Assembly: GCA_008360975.2 (NCBI GenBank)
Contig: CM039182.1
Location: 90,727,405-90,791,404, forward strand
DNA length: 64,000 nucleotides
DNA from: Lichenostomus cassidix
Taxonomy: Eukaryota > Chordata > Aves > Passeriformes > Meliphagidae
Reading direction: 5' to 3'
The notes under the pieces are model-generated. The model ran no database searches. It was not told where the DNA came from and saw nothing but the letters and a program-made list of their open reading frames with translations. Positions 1 to 12,500 of this stretch are shown here, piece by piece. Made by a program: the position numbers and the translations under genes. The stretch's first letter is position 1, and every line of letters begins with the position of its first letter.

Positions 1-434
1 CAGGAAATCTCCCCTTAAGCACTGTTCTCCTTAAATTCTCCTTTGCTCAGTTTCATCCCCCTGTGCCTAGTCATACTTTCTTGTATTATCTTGAAGAAGT
101 TTTCTCCTTCCTCAGTGTTTATCCTTCAAATACTTCCAGATGCCTGACATATTCCCTCTAGCCAGCACCAAGTCCCACCATAGTTATTTTGTTCTTTTAA
201 TCTTTCCTGCTGAATTCCTATGTTCAGTCCATGTGGAGTTAGACTATTATTTCAGTGTTCCAAGAGGAATACATATGGTGATACTGTAAAACTAATATAT
301 TTCAAATCTTTCTTTACTAAAAAGGGTTATAAGTTGCTGTTAGTAACACAACTATCTTCTTGTACATTAATATGGAGTTAAGATTCATCACTTGATTTCT
401 GTATGACTGAGTTATTTTATAATTTCTTTTTCAG
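1..434 (+). other. TMEFF1: TMEFF1 intron, 3' part only
   Basis: This AT-rich stretch precedes the first exon in the window. It ends in a pyrimidine run and an AG at 433-434. No coding or repeat signal was recognised in it. Confidence 0.7.
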
Positions 435-564
435 TGTCACACAAACTATATTCCAGTTTGTGGATCAAATGGAGACACTTACCAAAATGAATGCTTCCTC
501 AGGAGAGCTGCTTGCAAGCACCAGAAAGAGATAACAATGGTATCAAGAGGACCTTGTTATTCTG
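435..564 (+). CDS. TMEFF1: TMEFF1 exon: first follistatin/Kazal module
   Basis: The acceptor is TTTTTCAG ending at 434, and the donor GTATGT starts at 565. The 130 nt begin in frame with Cys-His-Thr-Asn and carry the Kazal pattern ([10 protein letters not shown], then NECF and GPC). One nucleotide (G) carries into the next exon (phase 1). The preceding intron is phase 0. Confidence 0.96.
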
Positions 565-3500
565 GTATGTAAAACATCACTTTATGTCACTAATAAATGA
601 TGTTTTATGGTTAGCTCTGTAGTTTTGCCCTTAATTCCAGCAATTAAAAATTTTGTGCTTTTCATAGAATGAAATAATGTGGAAACCCTGAGTTCTCTTT
701 ATGAATGGAATATTCTTTGAGAGAACAAGTCTGGTATTTCTTCTGATATGCTAACAGATTAATAAATAAACATTAAAAGTTGAAATACTTTATCTGAGAA
801 AGTAGATTAGGAATGCTTCTGTGGTGTTTATAGAGGACCCTTGATATTTATCAAAAGGCTTTCAACAAATTTGGAGCAGACTCCAAATAAGCCATTTCTT
901 TAGGTCTTTTATTTTTTGGATGTGCAGAATTGGTGTGACATCCAGCAATTGACACTGATCATCCTGACTGCCTCTCTACTTGTACCCAAAGCATTGTCCT
1001 TGACTTTGGGTCATTACATTGAAGATATGCATAACTTACAAAATCATTCTACCTCACATTTCTAATGGGGTAGCCTTTTTTGTCTTTCCAAACACTTAAA
1101 GCATGGATTTTCCACATGTTTCCAATACATGGGACAGGTTTTCACTGTCTTGATTATTGCAACATCCTCAAGGACACAGAAGCTTTAGCCATAGGAGGTG
1201 CTCTGAACCTCTGGATACATGCAAAGCTGGTGAGACCAGACACATGGCTGGCTTTCTCGGAATCAAATTAAATTATTAAATACTGTCAACAGCTGCAATC
1301 TTTGGTACATAAATAATACACACAAAGTATTAAGTTGTGGGACATCCCTCATCTTTGGATACAGAATGGTTACTTGGATTAATCTAAACAAGGCTACACC
1401 TATATGGCAGCCAAAAGCATGACCATGGGTCAGATGCACACTCCTTGCTAGCTTTATGTTGGTTAATTACAATGACAGTTTAGAGTTATCAGGCCTGGAG
1501 CTCACTGGTAGCTGCAGCAGCTTATCTGGAATTTAGGATAAGTGCCCATGAGGTGTACCTGGTCCAAGTCCTTGCTGCTGCCAGTCCCAGTTACCTCATT
1601 CAAATGCAGAGTGTTTCACACCAGCTGCTCTAAGGCCTCTGAAGCACAGATCTATATTTTGGTCTGGCTCATGTTTACTAAGGTCCAAAACAATCTGTGT
1701 TCTTGGTCCTAGTACTGAAGGAAGCCTGTGTTTTGTGCCCAGCACTGAAGCATAATTCCAGCATCCCCCAGGCAAATGACTGAATCTACTGCCTTTCCCA
1801 ATCTCCCACCTGTAAATTATCTCCAGATGCTGCAGGAATAGGAAAAAAATGCAATCCAGTTTTGGAGGACTCATGTATTCCTATAACAACACCCAAGAAG
1901 TATGAAGGTTTGAACTGAGGATGTATAAGTAAATAGTGTTTTTGAATTTCATGTGCAAATCACTTTAAGAAATGGACACACAGCATGAAGGCTTTTCTCT
2001 CTTACTGAAACAAAATTCAGGGACAATGTTTTGGGAGCAACAAAACGTGTTTGTTTATATATGCCTTCTACTATACTAAGAAAAAGAAATTTCAAAATGA
2101 AAAATCTATTCTTCTTAGCTGCCTCAGATTGCTGGCAGCTAATTACTACATTACTCAGCTAATATAGGAATTTTTTTCAACCTTCCACTCCTTTTCTTTA
2201 AGTCCTACATAAAAACCAGGAAACACAGTGTAATTTTTAGCACTTAGTGTAACAGATCAAGAAATGTGCTGAAACACAATGGTCCAGGAAGTACTGAAAA
2301 CACATTTCTGAAACTGAGGTTGTGATTCAGGCTGCATACTGCACTTCCACTGGTGCAACTTTAAGTGCCTCAGCAGAGCTCCACTAGAATGGTACCCACT
2401 GCTCCCCAGGTGTCTGATGTGCTTCGGGTGGTGTGACAATATTGGATGATAAAAGCCATCATCCAGAACCTCTCCATGCGCTGCCAAGACAGCAGCATGT
2501 TTGTGCTCTTGATCTGTTACACATGTAATGGAGAATCAAATACCCAAATGCAAAAATATTTTATAGACCCCCATTCATTTTTACTGAGTGCCTTTGAATT
2601 TGCTAAAATGCTTTGTTCTGGGGCATCATTGGGAGACAAGTATGGATTCACTGGTTTCCTATCAGAGTTTTGTTTTTTCAAAGCAAAGCTTCCTCCTGGT
2701 GGGATGCACCCAAGACAATAGGATGAAATTCCTCCTTAGTGTTGTAACAACTGTTTAATATTTAAAAGCTATCAGGCTTCTGAATCTCATACAAGAATAA
2801 AATACTTCCCAGTTGCTAGGGATTGATACCTTCTGAAGCCACAGCACTGGAACAGACTATATTGAGTGATTTAGTCACTAAATCATTATTCTATTTCTTG
2901 ACAGGTAATATTTTGATTAAATATTTACTGACGTAGGTGATTTGCAGCATATTTATTTATTTCCTTTGTTGGAAGGCTGTCAGAGTTTCAAGATTCTGAA
3001 ATAAGCGATGTTTAAAAAAGAGTCAATTATAGATGCTTTAGGAATAAACAAAATGCAAGTTTTGAGGTTAAAAATGGTTGTTTAGAGAAATGAAAGAGAA
3101 TGTATGACTGAAATTTTGGGTCTGCACATACAGGTTTTAATATTCATTTTGACTGTTGCCAGATTTATATTATATGCACATGAAAATACAACCACACAAT
3201 GATGTGATACTTGATTATACTTGCAGTTTCTCAATGTACTATGTATATATTTGGAAGCCACAGTCCATTGCTTCCTGTTGGGATTTCTAAGTTAAAAAAA
3301 AAAAAAAGAGAATAAAGCTATTTGCAGAACTAGAAACAAGCACAGGGATTATTCTTTTAGGAGTGGCTTATAGAAGGGTCCACTTGCTTAAAATTTTTCT
3401 GTGGACTGTTTGCCCTCCTGTTTGTGCTAAACAGTTTGGAGCTGTTGCCCTAAATAGGGAAGAGATGGGTTCAATTTTCATGCTAATTTGAGTTAAAAGC

Positions 3501-6500
3501 CATCCCTACTGAATAAGAGAGGCTTCAGGCTTTTTTGGTTTTGGGGAGTTTTTTCTGCCTCTGCACCAAAGCAGACCCACTGTGCAGAAATGGCTCCTGT
3601 TCAGAAAGAACAAAAAGGAAGATTCTGATGGTAGCTGAGTGCTTATGCATTCAGATGCTGTGTCTGATCCAAGTCCTTCTTTGTGTATTTTATCCAGAGA
3701 CTCCTTCATGGATAAAAGCAGCTTGCAGCAGAAGCCTGTAATATTTGTGTATTAGCATCTTTTTATAGAATCATGGAAGGGTTTCATTTGGAAGGGACTT
3801 TAAAGATCATCCAGTTCCCATTTCACAGCCCTGGGTAGGGATATCTTCCACTAGGCCAAGTTCCTCAGAGCTCCATCCAGCCTGGCCTTGAACACCTCAA
3901 GGGATGGAGCATCCACAACTTCTCTCAAGTGCCAGTGCCTCACACCCTCACAGTAGAATTTCTTCCTAGTATCTAATCTAAACCTACTCTCATTTGGAAT
4001 CCATTGCCCTTGTCCTGTCACTCCATGCCCTTGTACAAAATCCCTCTCTAGCTTTCTTGTAGGCTCCTTTCAGGTACTGGAAGGCTGCATTTAGGTCACC
4101 TCAAAGCCCCCTCTTTTCCAGGCTGAACAAACCCAATTGTCTCAGCCCTTCCTCTTGGGAGCGATGCTCCATTCCTTTAATTGTCTCAGTGGCCCTTCTC
4201 GGGACTCCCTCCAACAGGCTGACATCCTTTCAGTGCTGGATGAAAAAAGCTGGATGCAGCACTCCAGGTGGGGTCTCAGGACAATGGAGTAGAGAAGGAG
4301 AATCCCCTCCCTCACCCTGCTGGCCACGCTGCTTTTGTTGCAGCCCAGGACACCTTTGGCTTTCATTGCTGGTTCATTTCCAGCCTCTCATCTACCAGCA
4401 CTCCCAAGTCTTCAGCAGGGCTGATCTCAATCTTTTTAAGTCTGCTTGGAAAGAGGTGGCCTAAATAAAGATAGAGGTCAATCATTCCTTCTCTAATTAC
4501 TGACCAGTGGCTGGGGAATGCTGTTTGTGCCCAGCATCTTCACTTCTTTGAGCATCTTTCTTGACAGATCTCAGTGCATGGAGACCACTTTTGAAAATCC
4601 TGAATTCATTAAGGGCCTGAAAAGAGCAGGGCTGCTTGTCCAAGTAAGCTGGAAAAAAAATGCTACTCTTTTAACCAGCAGCTGCCTGGGAAAATCTAGC
4701 CAAGGCTCAGGGAAGAAAAAAAAATAAAAAAGCAGGAACACCAGCTTAGTTTAGCATGGTTACCCTGGAGACGAGAGTCCTAGCATAGCTCCCAGGGAAA
4801 AGTTGAAAATTATACAGTGTTATAGAGGATGATACTTTGAGGTCTTTTTAATGTTTTTTGAGAACTGAAAGTCCAAAGAAGTGGAAATGGATCTATCCTG
4901 TTGCTATGCTGTCCTGCCAAGTGGATTTCCATGTATATGAAGCCAATGATCTCTAGAGACGGGCGGTCTGAGCATCAGCTCTGCGATTTCCAGGGCACTC
5001 TAGTTACAGCTCATACCATGTGTGGTGATACCTGCCCTGCCCCTCAGGACAGCACACAGGACATAGCCAGAGCCCCTCATCTGGAGCTGAGCAGCACTTC
5101 TCACCCCAGGGCTGAACGCGCAGGGAAAAGCAATTGGGGAGTGAGAGCTGGAAATAAAAACACAGAACAAGTCAAGCTCCTTTGAGACATTTTATACTTT
5201 GTCTTCCATGTGAATTACATGATGAACTTGCTCATGTTTGTATGTCAGCTTCCTCTCCCCCCTAAACAGCTTAGGACACAATTTCACCACCACAAATAAA
5301 CCTGTATATTAACTCATATAAGTAAATTATACTCCTTAAAATTTCTTAATGAAGCAATACTGCATCATAAGGCATATTTCTCAGTGACTTGACAATGACA
5401 TTTTATATGGGATTGCCTGCTTTGTCAGTAAAGTGGGTCACTATTGATGGAAAAAAAACCTTCTGGTTTTTTGCGTTAATTTCTGTAAAGTAATAAGCTC
5501 AGTCTGTTAAACACCAAATAGTGGTATAGGAGGAAATAAAGGCAAATTAAGGCAAAAGAAAAACAAATCTCTATTCTTGATACTCTGTGTGACAGGAGAT
5601 TATTTTTAATGTGTGAAGTGACCCAGTAACGTGGAATTTCACACTTTCATCCACGCACTAGAGGGAATTATTCTTAGAAATACAGCTCCTTAAAGAAAAG
5701 CAGGGGAGGGAACCAAGCAAATGGAGGGTTTGGTTTTTCCTCTGATGTGAACAACAAGCTCATGTGGGGAAGTAAGATCCCCATTCCTCTCTCTGTCTGG
5801 CCTCCTTCTTCTTTCATTTTTTTGCAGATAAATTCAGCTGCCTTCTCCATCACCAAAGCAGGCATGAAATGAGAGGTGTGGGATGAGCAGAGCCTGTGCT
5901 CTGCTTCTCTCCTCTTCGCTCCTCTCCTCAGCTTCCAGAGAAGCTAATCTAATGGGAATGGGGAGCAATTCCCTGACAGTAGTCACCATTCCATTCTCTC
6001 CTCCTCTCCTCCTTTGAGCAAGAAAGACAGGGAGGTTTGTGACTCAGAACATGTGTTTAAGGGCTTGTCTTTAGTGCTGTGCTAGCTGAAGATTGTGCAG
6101 AGTGCTGCCCAGCGGGATGTACAGGCAAAATCCCTGAACAGCTCCACAGTGCTCTGGAGTAGAGTTAGTTGGCCAGGGTGGTGAAGAAGCTCAAGTCCTG
6201 CTGACACTTGAACTGCTAATGCAAATGGGATCCAGTTGAAAGCTGTCACTCATCAGATGCTAATCCAGTCCATCAAATGTCAATGAAATAACTATGCCAT
6301 TAGAGCAGTTTTATACAAAGTGATTGACTCAGATGAGAGAAGCTATTTTGTCATTACATGACTGAAGTCAACTTGGAGGACTAATTGTCTTCTGGAGGTA
6401 ATTCTGCAGTCAGGTGATTTATGTGTTACTCCTTGAAGTACCACTTTCAGGGCCAGAGGGTAAGGAAAAATAAACATTCCAAAAATTGGACTTTGTACTC

Positions 6501-9500
6501 TTCATCTCTGTTGAGTTTAAGAAATTTTAATCTCCAACAGTTGAAAAGAGGCTAAGAAAGCAATTTAGTTTCAGTATTGAATGGTGCTATTCCTTGAGTA
6601 ACATCTTGACAGGGAAGGGAGAGACTAGGGCACAGTGGATGTGGACAAACCCTATTAAAGGATGCCAGACCTTGTGTGGGATGTTTGTTTTTACAGCTGG
6701 CTCATGAAATGTAACATCTGTGTAATGTTTTACAGTGACAAGTTCCTGAACAAACAGCTGCTCCTGGAGCAATATTTTCATTTGCTTTCTTTTTTTTTTC
6801 CTCCCCCTCTCTTTCTTTTTTAGATAATGGCTCTGGGTCAGGAGAAGGAGGTGAGTACCAAACTCCACTTATATTTGCTTTTGGTCTTTCTTTTTAACTA
6901 ATGTGTGTCAGTTTCATACACATATATATACACATTGCTACTGTATAACATGAACTGAGGAAAAATTACGGCACTTAAAATAAGCTTTAGTGCTGCAGTA
7001 TTATTAGACCATCTCACAAAAGTATTGTTAGAGAAGCAGGTTGCAGTGTGCATTTGACCAATATTGTTCTTTCATATTTGAGCTATATAATTTTTCATTT
7101 GCTAGCAGCATTGTAGTGCAATATTTAGATCCCTATTTCACCTGTATTTCTCTCCAGAAAATGTCCATTCACAATAAATTTCCTACAATTTTTTTCTTTG
7201 CATTCTTTTCCTTAGTGTCTAAAACATCTAGTTGTTACCTTATCCTTGGTCAAGGTTGCTGCCTAGAATATATAACAATTGCATTATGACATCTGTTTAT
7301 ATAAAATATTTTGCTATTTATATAAAATATGTTTCTGTGCAAAGCTGTGTATTCAAAGAGGGAATGTAGAACAGCTGCTAGTAGTAGAAGTGTTCCTATC
7401 TTTCAACACATCTTAATCTTCTTCCAAGGATAAAAAAAGAAAAATTATCTTAATTCTATCTTTGATACTACTAGCAAGAATACATATAGAATGAAAAATG
7501 TGAGATAGATATATACAGAAGGAGAAAAACTGTTTTGCTTTTAGGCTTTGGTAGTATTAAGGAGGTGTTGCATTTCACACTGATGGGACTGAGTTTTGAA
7601 GTATTGCAAATCTTGTACAGCTACATGAAAATGTGTTTTTGTGGAAAACCATCAATGGCACATCACTATGTAGCTAAACATAACTGTTAACTTTTCAAAA
7701 ATCGGGAGCTAGCCCCTTCTTTTTTCCTGTATGGATGTGAAGGGGAGGCATTTCCCTCCCCCTTGGTAAGATGCTATCAATAAATTCCTGGGCTGCTGCC
7801 AGCACAGGGCCATTCTCACCTTTGTTTCCTTTTGGGGCATTGTCGAAGGAGCAATTTTCTGCTCCAACACTGCCTTTTCTTACCTCCACAGGTGATTTTT
7901 CTGATGCTTCACACTCTTTCCCCAGCTCTGTTTGCTGCTCCTTCTCCCTTTGTTATCCAGCCTGTTATTCCACTACAGCTGCTTCTTGCAAGCCAATCTT
8001 TCTTGCCTTGGTACCACTATGCAGTTCTTCTAGGAGACAGATGCCAGTAATTTAGTCCATGTTTCACTTTTATTTTTAGAACAGTTTTAGAAAAGTTTGA
8101 ATGCTGTTGAGATCAGTTGTTTGGGATTTTTTTCACTATTTACCAACAGCATACCAAAATCCCACTTAAAGTTAGATCCCTTGTAAATGTTACTCTGTTG
8201 GTCTGGAAGAGATTGGCAGCCAACTGATAAATGTTGGGATCCTGTGGATAACTTTAAGAGCAGTTTGGAAAAACATAGGCCAGAACATGCTGCACACTGA
8301 AGAGGTGAAAGGTCCATGTTCAAATATACTAGTGTCTTGATTTGGGGCAGGAGGCTGAACCCAAATCCACCTGTCATGGTAAGAGAAGCCCCAATGGGTC
8401 TCCTTTTGTCATTGCTATTCTTTTTGTTCTCAGTTGAAATGCTCATTGAGCCTGGGACAAAGAGACAGGGAGGAAGGATGCGTGCCATGGAAAGGCTTTG
8501 TTAGCTGGGGCTCAGCATGCCAGTGCATTTGAATTATTTATGCAAAATAGAATGCCATCGGCTTAGGAGGTTTGGTGGTCCCTGGATACCTTGCTGAAGT
8601 AGTTGGTGCATTGTCTTGGGAGGTGGAATATGTAGATTCAGTTCACTTCAGGCATAAAGAACTGAATCTGGTTCCCTTGGCCCCAGGTGAGTTTCTGCAC
8701 TGCCTGGGTATTGAATTAAGAAGGAACAATGTACTCATTTTGTCCTCCAGCAGTTTTGTGACATTAGCCCTTCATTTATTGGGGTTTCTTCTGAGTGCCT
8801 TTGGGCCAGCTGAAACGTTCCTTCTTTTATTCAGTAAGAAAACAGTTGGGTGTAATACTTAATTTTATGTTAAGAAAAAGGAAATTTAAACTATGAGAAA
8901 TTGAAATCCTGCGTGGCTCTTCTGTTTTTTGGGGTTTTTTTTAATACATCTAGGCTCTTTGTGACACATTGAATTATTCCTGTCCCTGTGCACCTTCCTC
9001 ACTAAACTGGGTGTTGGGTTATACTTCTGCAGGACAGTTGGTTAGTCTTCAGCATGTTAAGTCACCTTCTGTGCCTAAAACCAATCCTTCAAAGGATGGA
9101 ATCCACTGTTGCTTTGGTTATTGAGCTCTGCTCTGGCTGAAAATTCAAGGATATTATCGTATTTGGAATTTGTTTTGTTCCATAATTCAAGTAGCTGTAA
9201 AAGTGTTACATGAAAGCATTAAAATCTGGAAAAACTTATTACAAATTATGGGAGTTTAGGATCAAAACAAAACTAGAAGAGTGACGGACATAATGAGGAT
9301 GGAGATGCATTGTTTGGAGTCCAAACAAGAAGAAAGGCTAGAAACCCAGGCAGAGGGTGAGCTGCAGAGTAGAGGTGCTCCATGGTGCCTCCACAGTCCT
9401 GTCTCTGGTTATTTCAGCTATGGGACTCTCTGCTGCAGAACTGCATCCAGGCCCAGCCTTTCCCATTTTCTTTTGGAGGAAGTCAGGATACACTGAGATG

Positions 9501-12500
9501 TAATAATCACCCACGCCTGAATGCTTAATCTCATACTCTTGGATAAGGGTGCTCAAATGGGAACCTAATTCCCTGGGGAGTCTCTTTGCCCTGCCAGTTA
9601 GGTACAGCTACTGCTGGGAAGCACAAGGAGGCTTCAATGGAAGTGGAAAAATTCAAGGAGAAGTGAGAGACAACCAGCAAGCAAGCAAACATACTGGCTT
9701 AGAGACTTGTGTTTCCTTCCTAGGATTTGCATTCCCAGATGTTAATCATGGAATCAGTGTTTGCTATGTTTCTCAAACCTGCAGTTAGTGTGATTGTGTA
9801 TGCACCAGTGGTGCTTGCACACATGGAATGGATGAGTGCAGCTGCTTGTGTGCATGCAGGAAGCATTGCAAGTGCTGTGCAGATGTACTGTTTGTTGGTG
9901 GATTTTTAACTTTGCAGGAAAGTACTGGGAAAGTATCCGAGTTGTGCTCTTCAGTCACCATAGCTCTGCCTGAGACGGTCTCTGCTGCTGAAATTAGCTC
10001 TTGGCCTCATGTTCAGCTAAGATTTGTGCTACTGGTTCACCCTGTTCTATTTAATTATCCAGAATAATTATCCCATTAATTATTCTGAAACTTGACTTGA
10101 TGCAGATTCTCCCTCCTACTCCCAAACTGTGTGATGTTAATGCATTCACTTCTATATTAAAAAAAAAAGAGAAGTATGTTTAGAAACAATTAAAAAACCC
10201 ACAAAAGTCCTCTTCCTCAAAGACTGTTTCAGACAATATCTTGCCTCAGAAGTTATTGTGTGCTATAAGAAAAAACAGCTGAAGACCATGAAACTACTGG
10301 TTCAGGTTCTCCACAAATCATGTTTATTGTTACAAAGATACTAGATTTTAGGAAAAGAATTAAGAGTAGAAGAATTTTTACAGTATACCTGAATGAGATG
10401 AAGTAATATAATTTTTAAGGATAACACAATTGTCTAGCTGCCCTCTGACATTCTGAATGAGCTATTTTCATTTTCTATGCTCTGTTAGCACTGAGTTGTA
10501 ATAAAATGACCCATTTTTCTAATTTCAGAAGTCTGAAACTTCAATTAGCGTAATAAAAATTGTAGTTATGAAACCAAGCAGTTCGTCACTTGTGGCAATG
10601 GGTATCCTGAGCCACTTCTAAGAAGAGTATATGATTGTTAATTCAGAAATGAGAGAAATTTTGAAAACCTCAATACTCTACCATCATGTTTCACTCCTGC
10701 AGAAGGCAATGTAGAGTAGAGACTCAGACTTTAAAGAGTTGCTTAGCCGGGGTCATGGCTGAAAATGGCAAGATTCTTTCAATTTGCATTTAAGATGTGG
10801 GCTTCTCTCTGTATTCTCATATGAATCATTATGCAATTTCCCTGTTCTGAAGAATGCAGTCACAAAATTATGTCCTTTGTTTAATCAATATTTTGTTAGA
10901 AGGAGCAGGTAAGGCTCAGATTTGTGTACTTCTCTGCCGGTTGCAAATTGCAACCCTATTTGACCTTCTGGATATATTTCCACAACTTGCAGATTGGGGC
11001 ACAAGAAATGATTCTCAGGCTGTCACATGTACATAAAAAGGTAGATTGCCAGCTTGCAGCTGTGATGTTGACTTTGTGATATAGTAAGGCTTTTGCAAGA
11101 ATGTGTTGAAAACCATCAGCATTTGTTACATACACCATGAAAGAGCTAACAAATGGTAAAGGCTTTTCAAGCCAGCCTCTCAGAAACAAATCACTATCCT
11201 AGAAGAGGCAGGTTCTGTGCTCTAGTAATCAGCCAACAAGGGTGAGATTTCCAAGTGTCCTACTATGCCCATAACATTAATTTTTAATTTGTTTTGTTCA
11301 GTGTTTGCCTGTGTACCTGAGCAAAATGCCCTTTTGATATTAAAAAAGTTGTAATGGTAGTTAGACAGATGGCACCAAATCATTTCAGGCTTTTAAGCTA
11401 AGGAAATAACATGCTTGCAATACATATAGCTAAGTTAATTATTATTAAAATAATTTGTTTTGAATTTCTAATCCCTCTGAAATTTAATAGCTGAAGTATC
11501 TTGTGATGAACGTCTAGCAGATTGCATTTAGTAATTAATAAATTGATATACAGTATGTGCTTTTTAGCAGGCTGCCATCTGTTCCTTCCCCTCACTGGGG
11601 ACAACACTTATCCAGTAATTGTCACACAGTCAGGGTGGAATAAACACACACAATTTAGAGCCTCGAATATTTTCTATTTTAATTTGTAATAGTGCTACTG
11701 ATTTGTTTTAATGTATTTTAATATGACTTGCAGAAACTTGATGGTGATTAGCACCCTGGATAGGAGGTAGCATCTTTTACCTATTTCTATAATGGTGTGT
11801 GACTTAGAAAGATTTAAGTGTGGATTCCATCACATGGCTTGTCACTGAGTATCACTTTAGCTTCAAATAGCCCTGTTTATTTCTGTCAAGATCCTACTTG
11901 ATGTAGGTAAAATTAACACTGAAATAAGCAAGAATTGCTGCTTTTCAGCAAAGGTTCATAAAGGCAGAGGCAAAGGACCTAAATGTTCAGGCATTCTGTT
12001 AGTGGAAACTTATTCTAAGCAGGTTTTTCAGGGGTGCTGGAGCATACTTGGAAGGATGCTGGAGCCAGGGGTACATAAAGACAGATTCCTATTCCCTCTT
12101 GCACAGGATAGGTGGCAAATGAGGATGGGTTCATCTCATATACCCTGCACTGGGCCTGCAGAGAGGTGTCTAGGGTGTTCATGAAATTGTGGGACACCTC
12201 CCTTGGCACCTGGTGACTTTCGTGTCCTCTGTTTTCCACCATCATCTAGTCATGCTTAATTTCCCTGGTGTTCACTCTGCAGCTGTTGTGTCTTCCTTGG
12301 GAGAAAAAGGAGTTAGCTGCATTTAAAGCAGGGCACTGGAGTGAATGGGTACTCAAGTTCTGTAACTAGATGTTTCTGCAGTCTGAAAGCTTTTGTAGTC
12401 TTCCAGTATGCCAGCTTTCCCCACCATTACCCACGGTGCCATATGCACAGAAGCAAACCAGTAGTTCCAGCTCTGAGGTGTGTGAAACACCTAACACCTA

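Larger units (their letters stand above)
565..6823 (+). other. TMEFF1: TMEFF1 intron (6.3 kb)
   Basis: It holds an antisense CR1 LINE fragment at about 3765-4445 and a 15-bp inverted repeat pair at 2247-2261 and 2508-2522. The 3' end (6790-6823) is a strong polypyrimidine tract. Pyrimidine-rich sequence also lies near 5895-5935. Open frames here (for example 1596-1874 on the minus strand and 2446-2721 on the plus strand) show no family resemblance I recognise. Confidence 0.8.

Noticed and set aside
8087..8488. 133-codon open frame on the minus strand
   Set aside because: No recognisable domain, no splice or promoter context, and a length expected by chance among many such frames in 64 kb.
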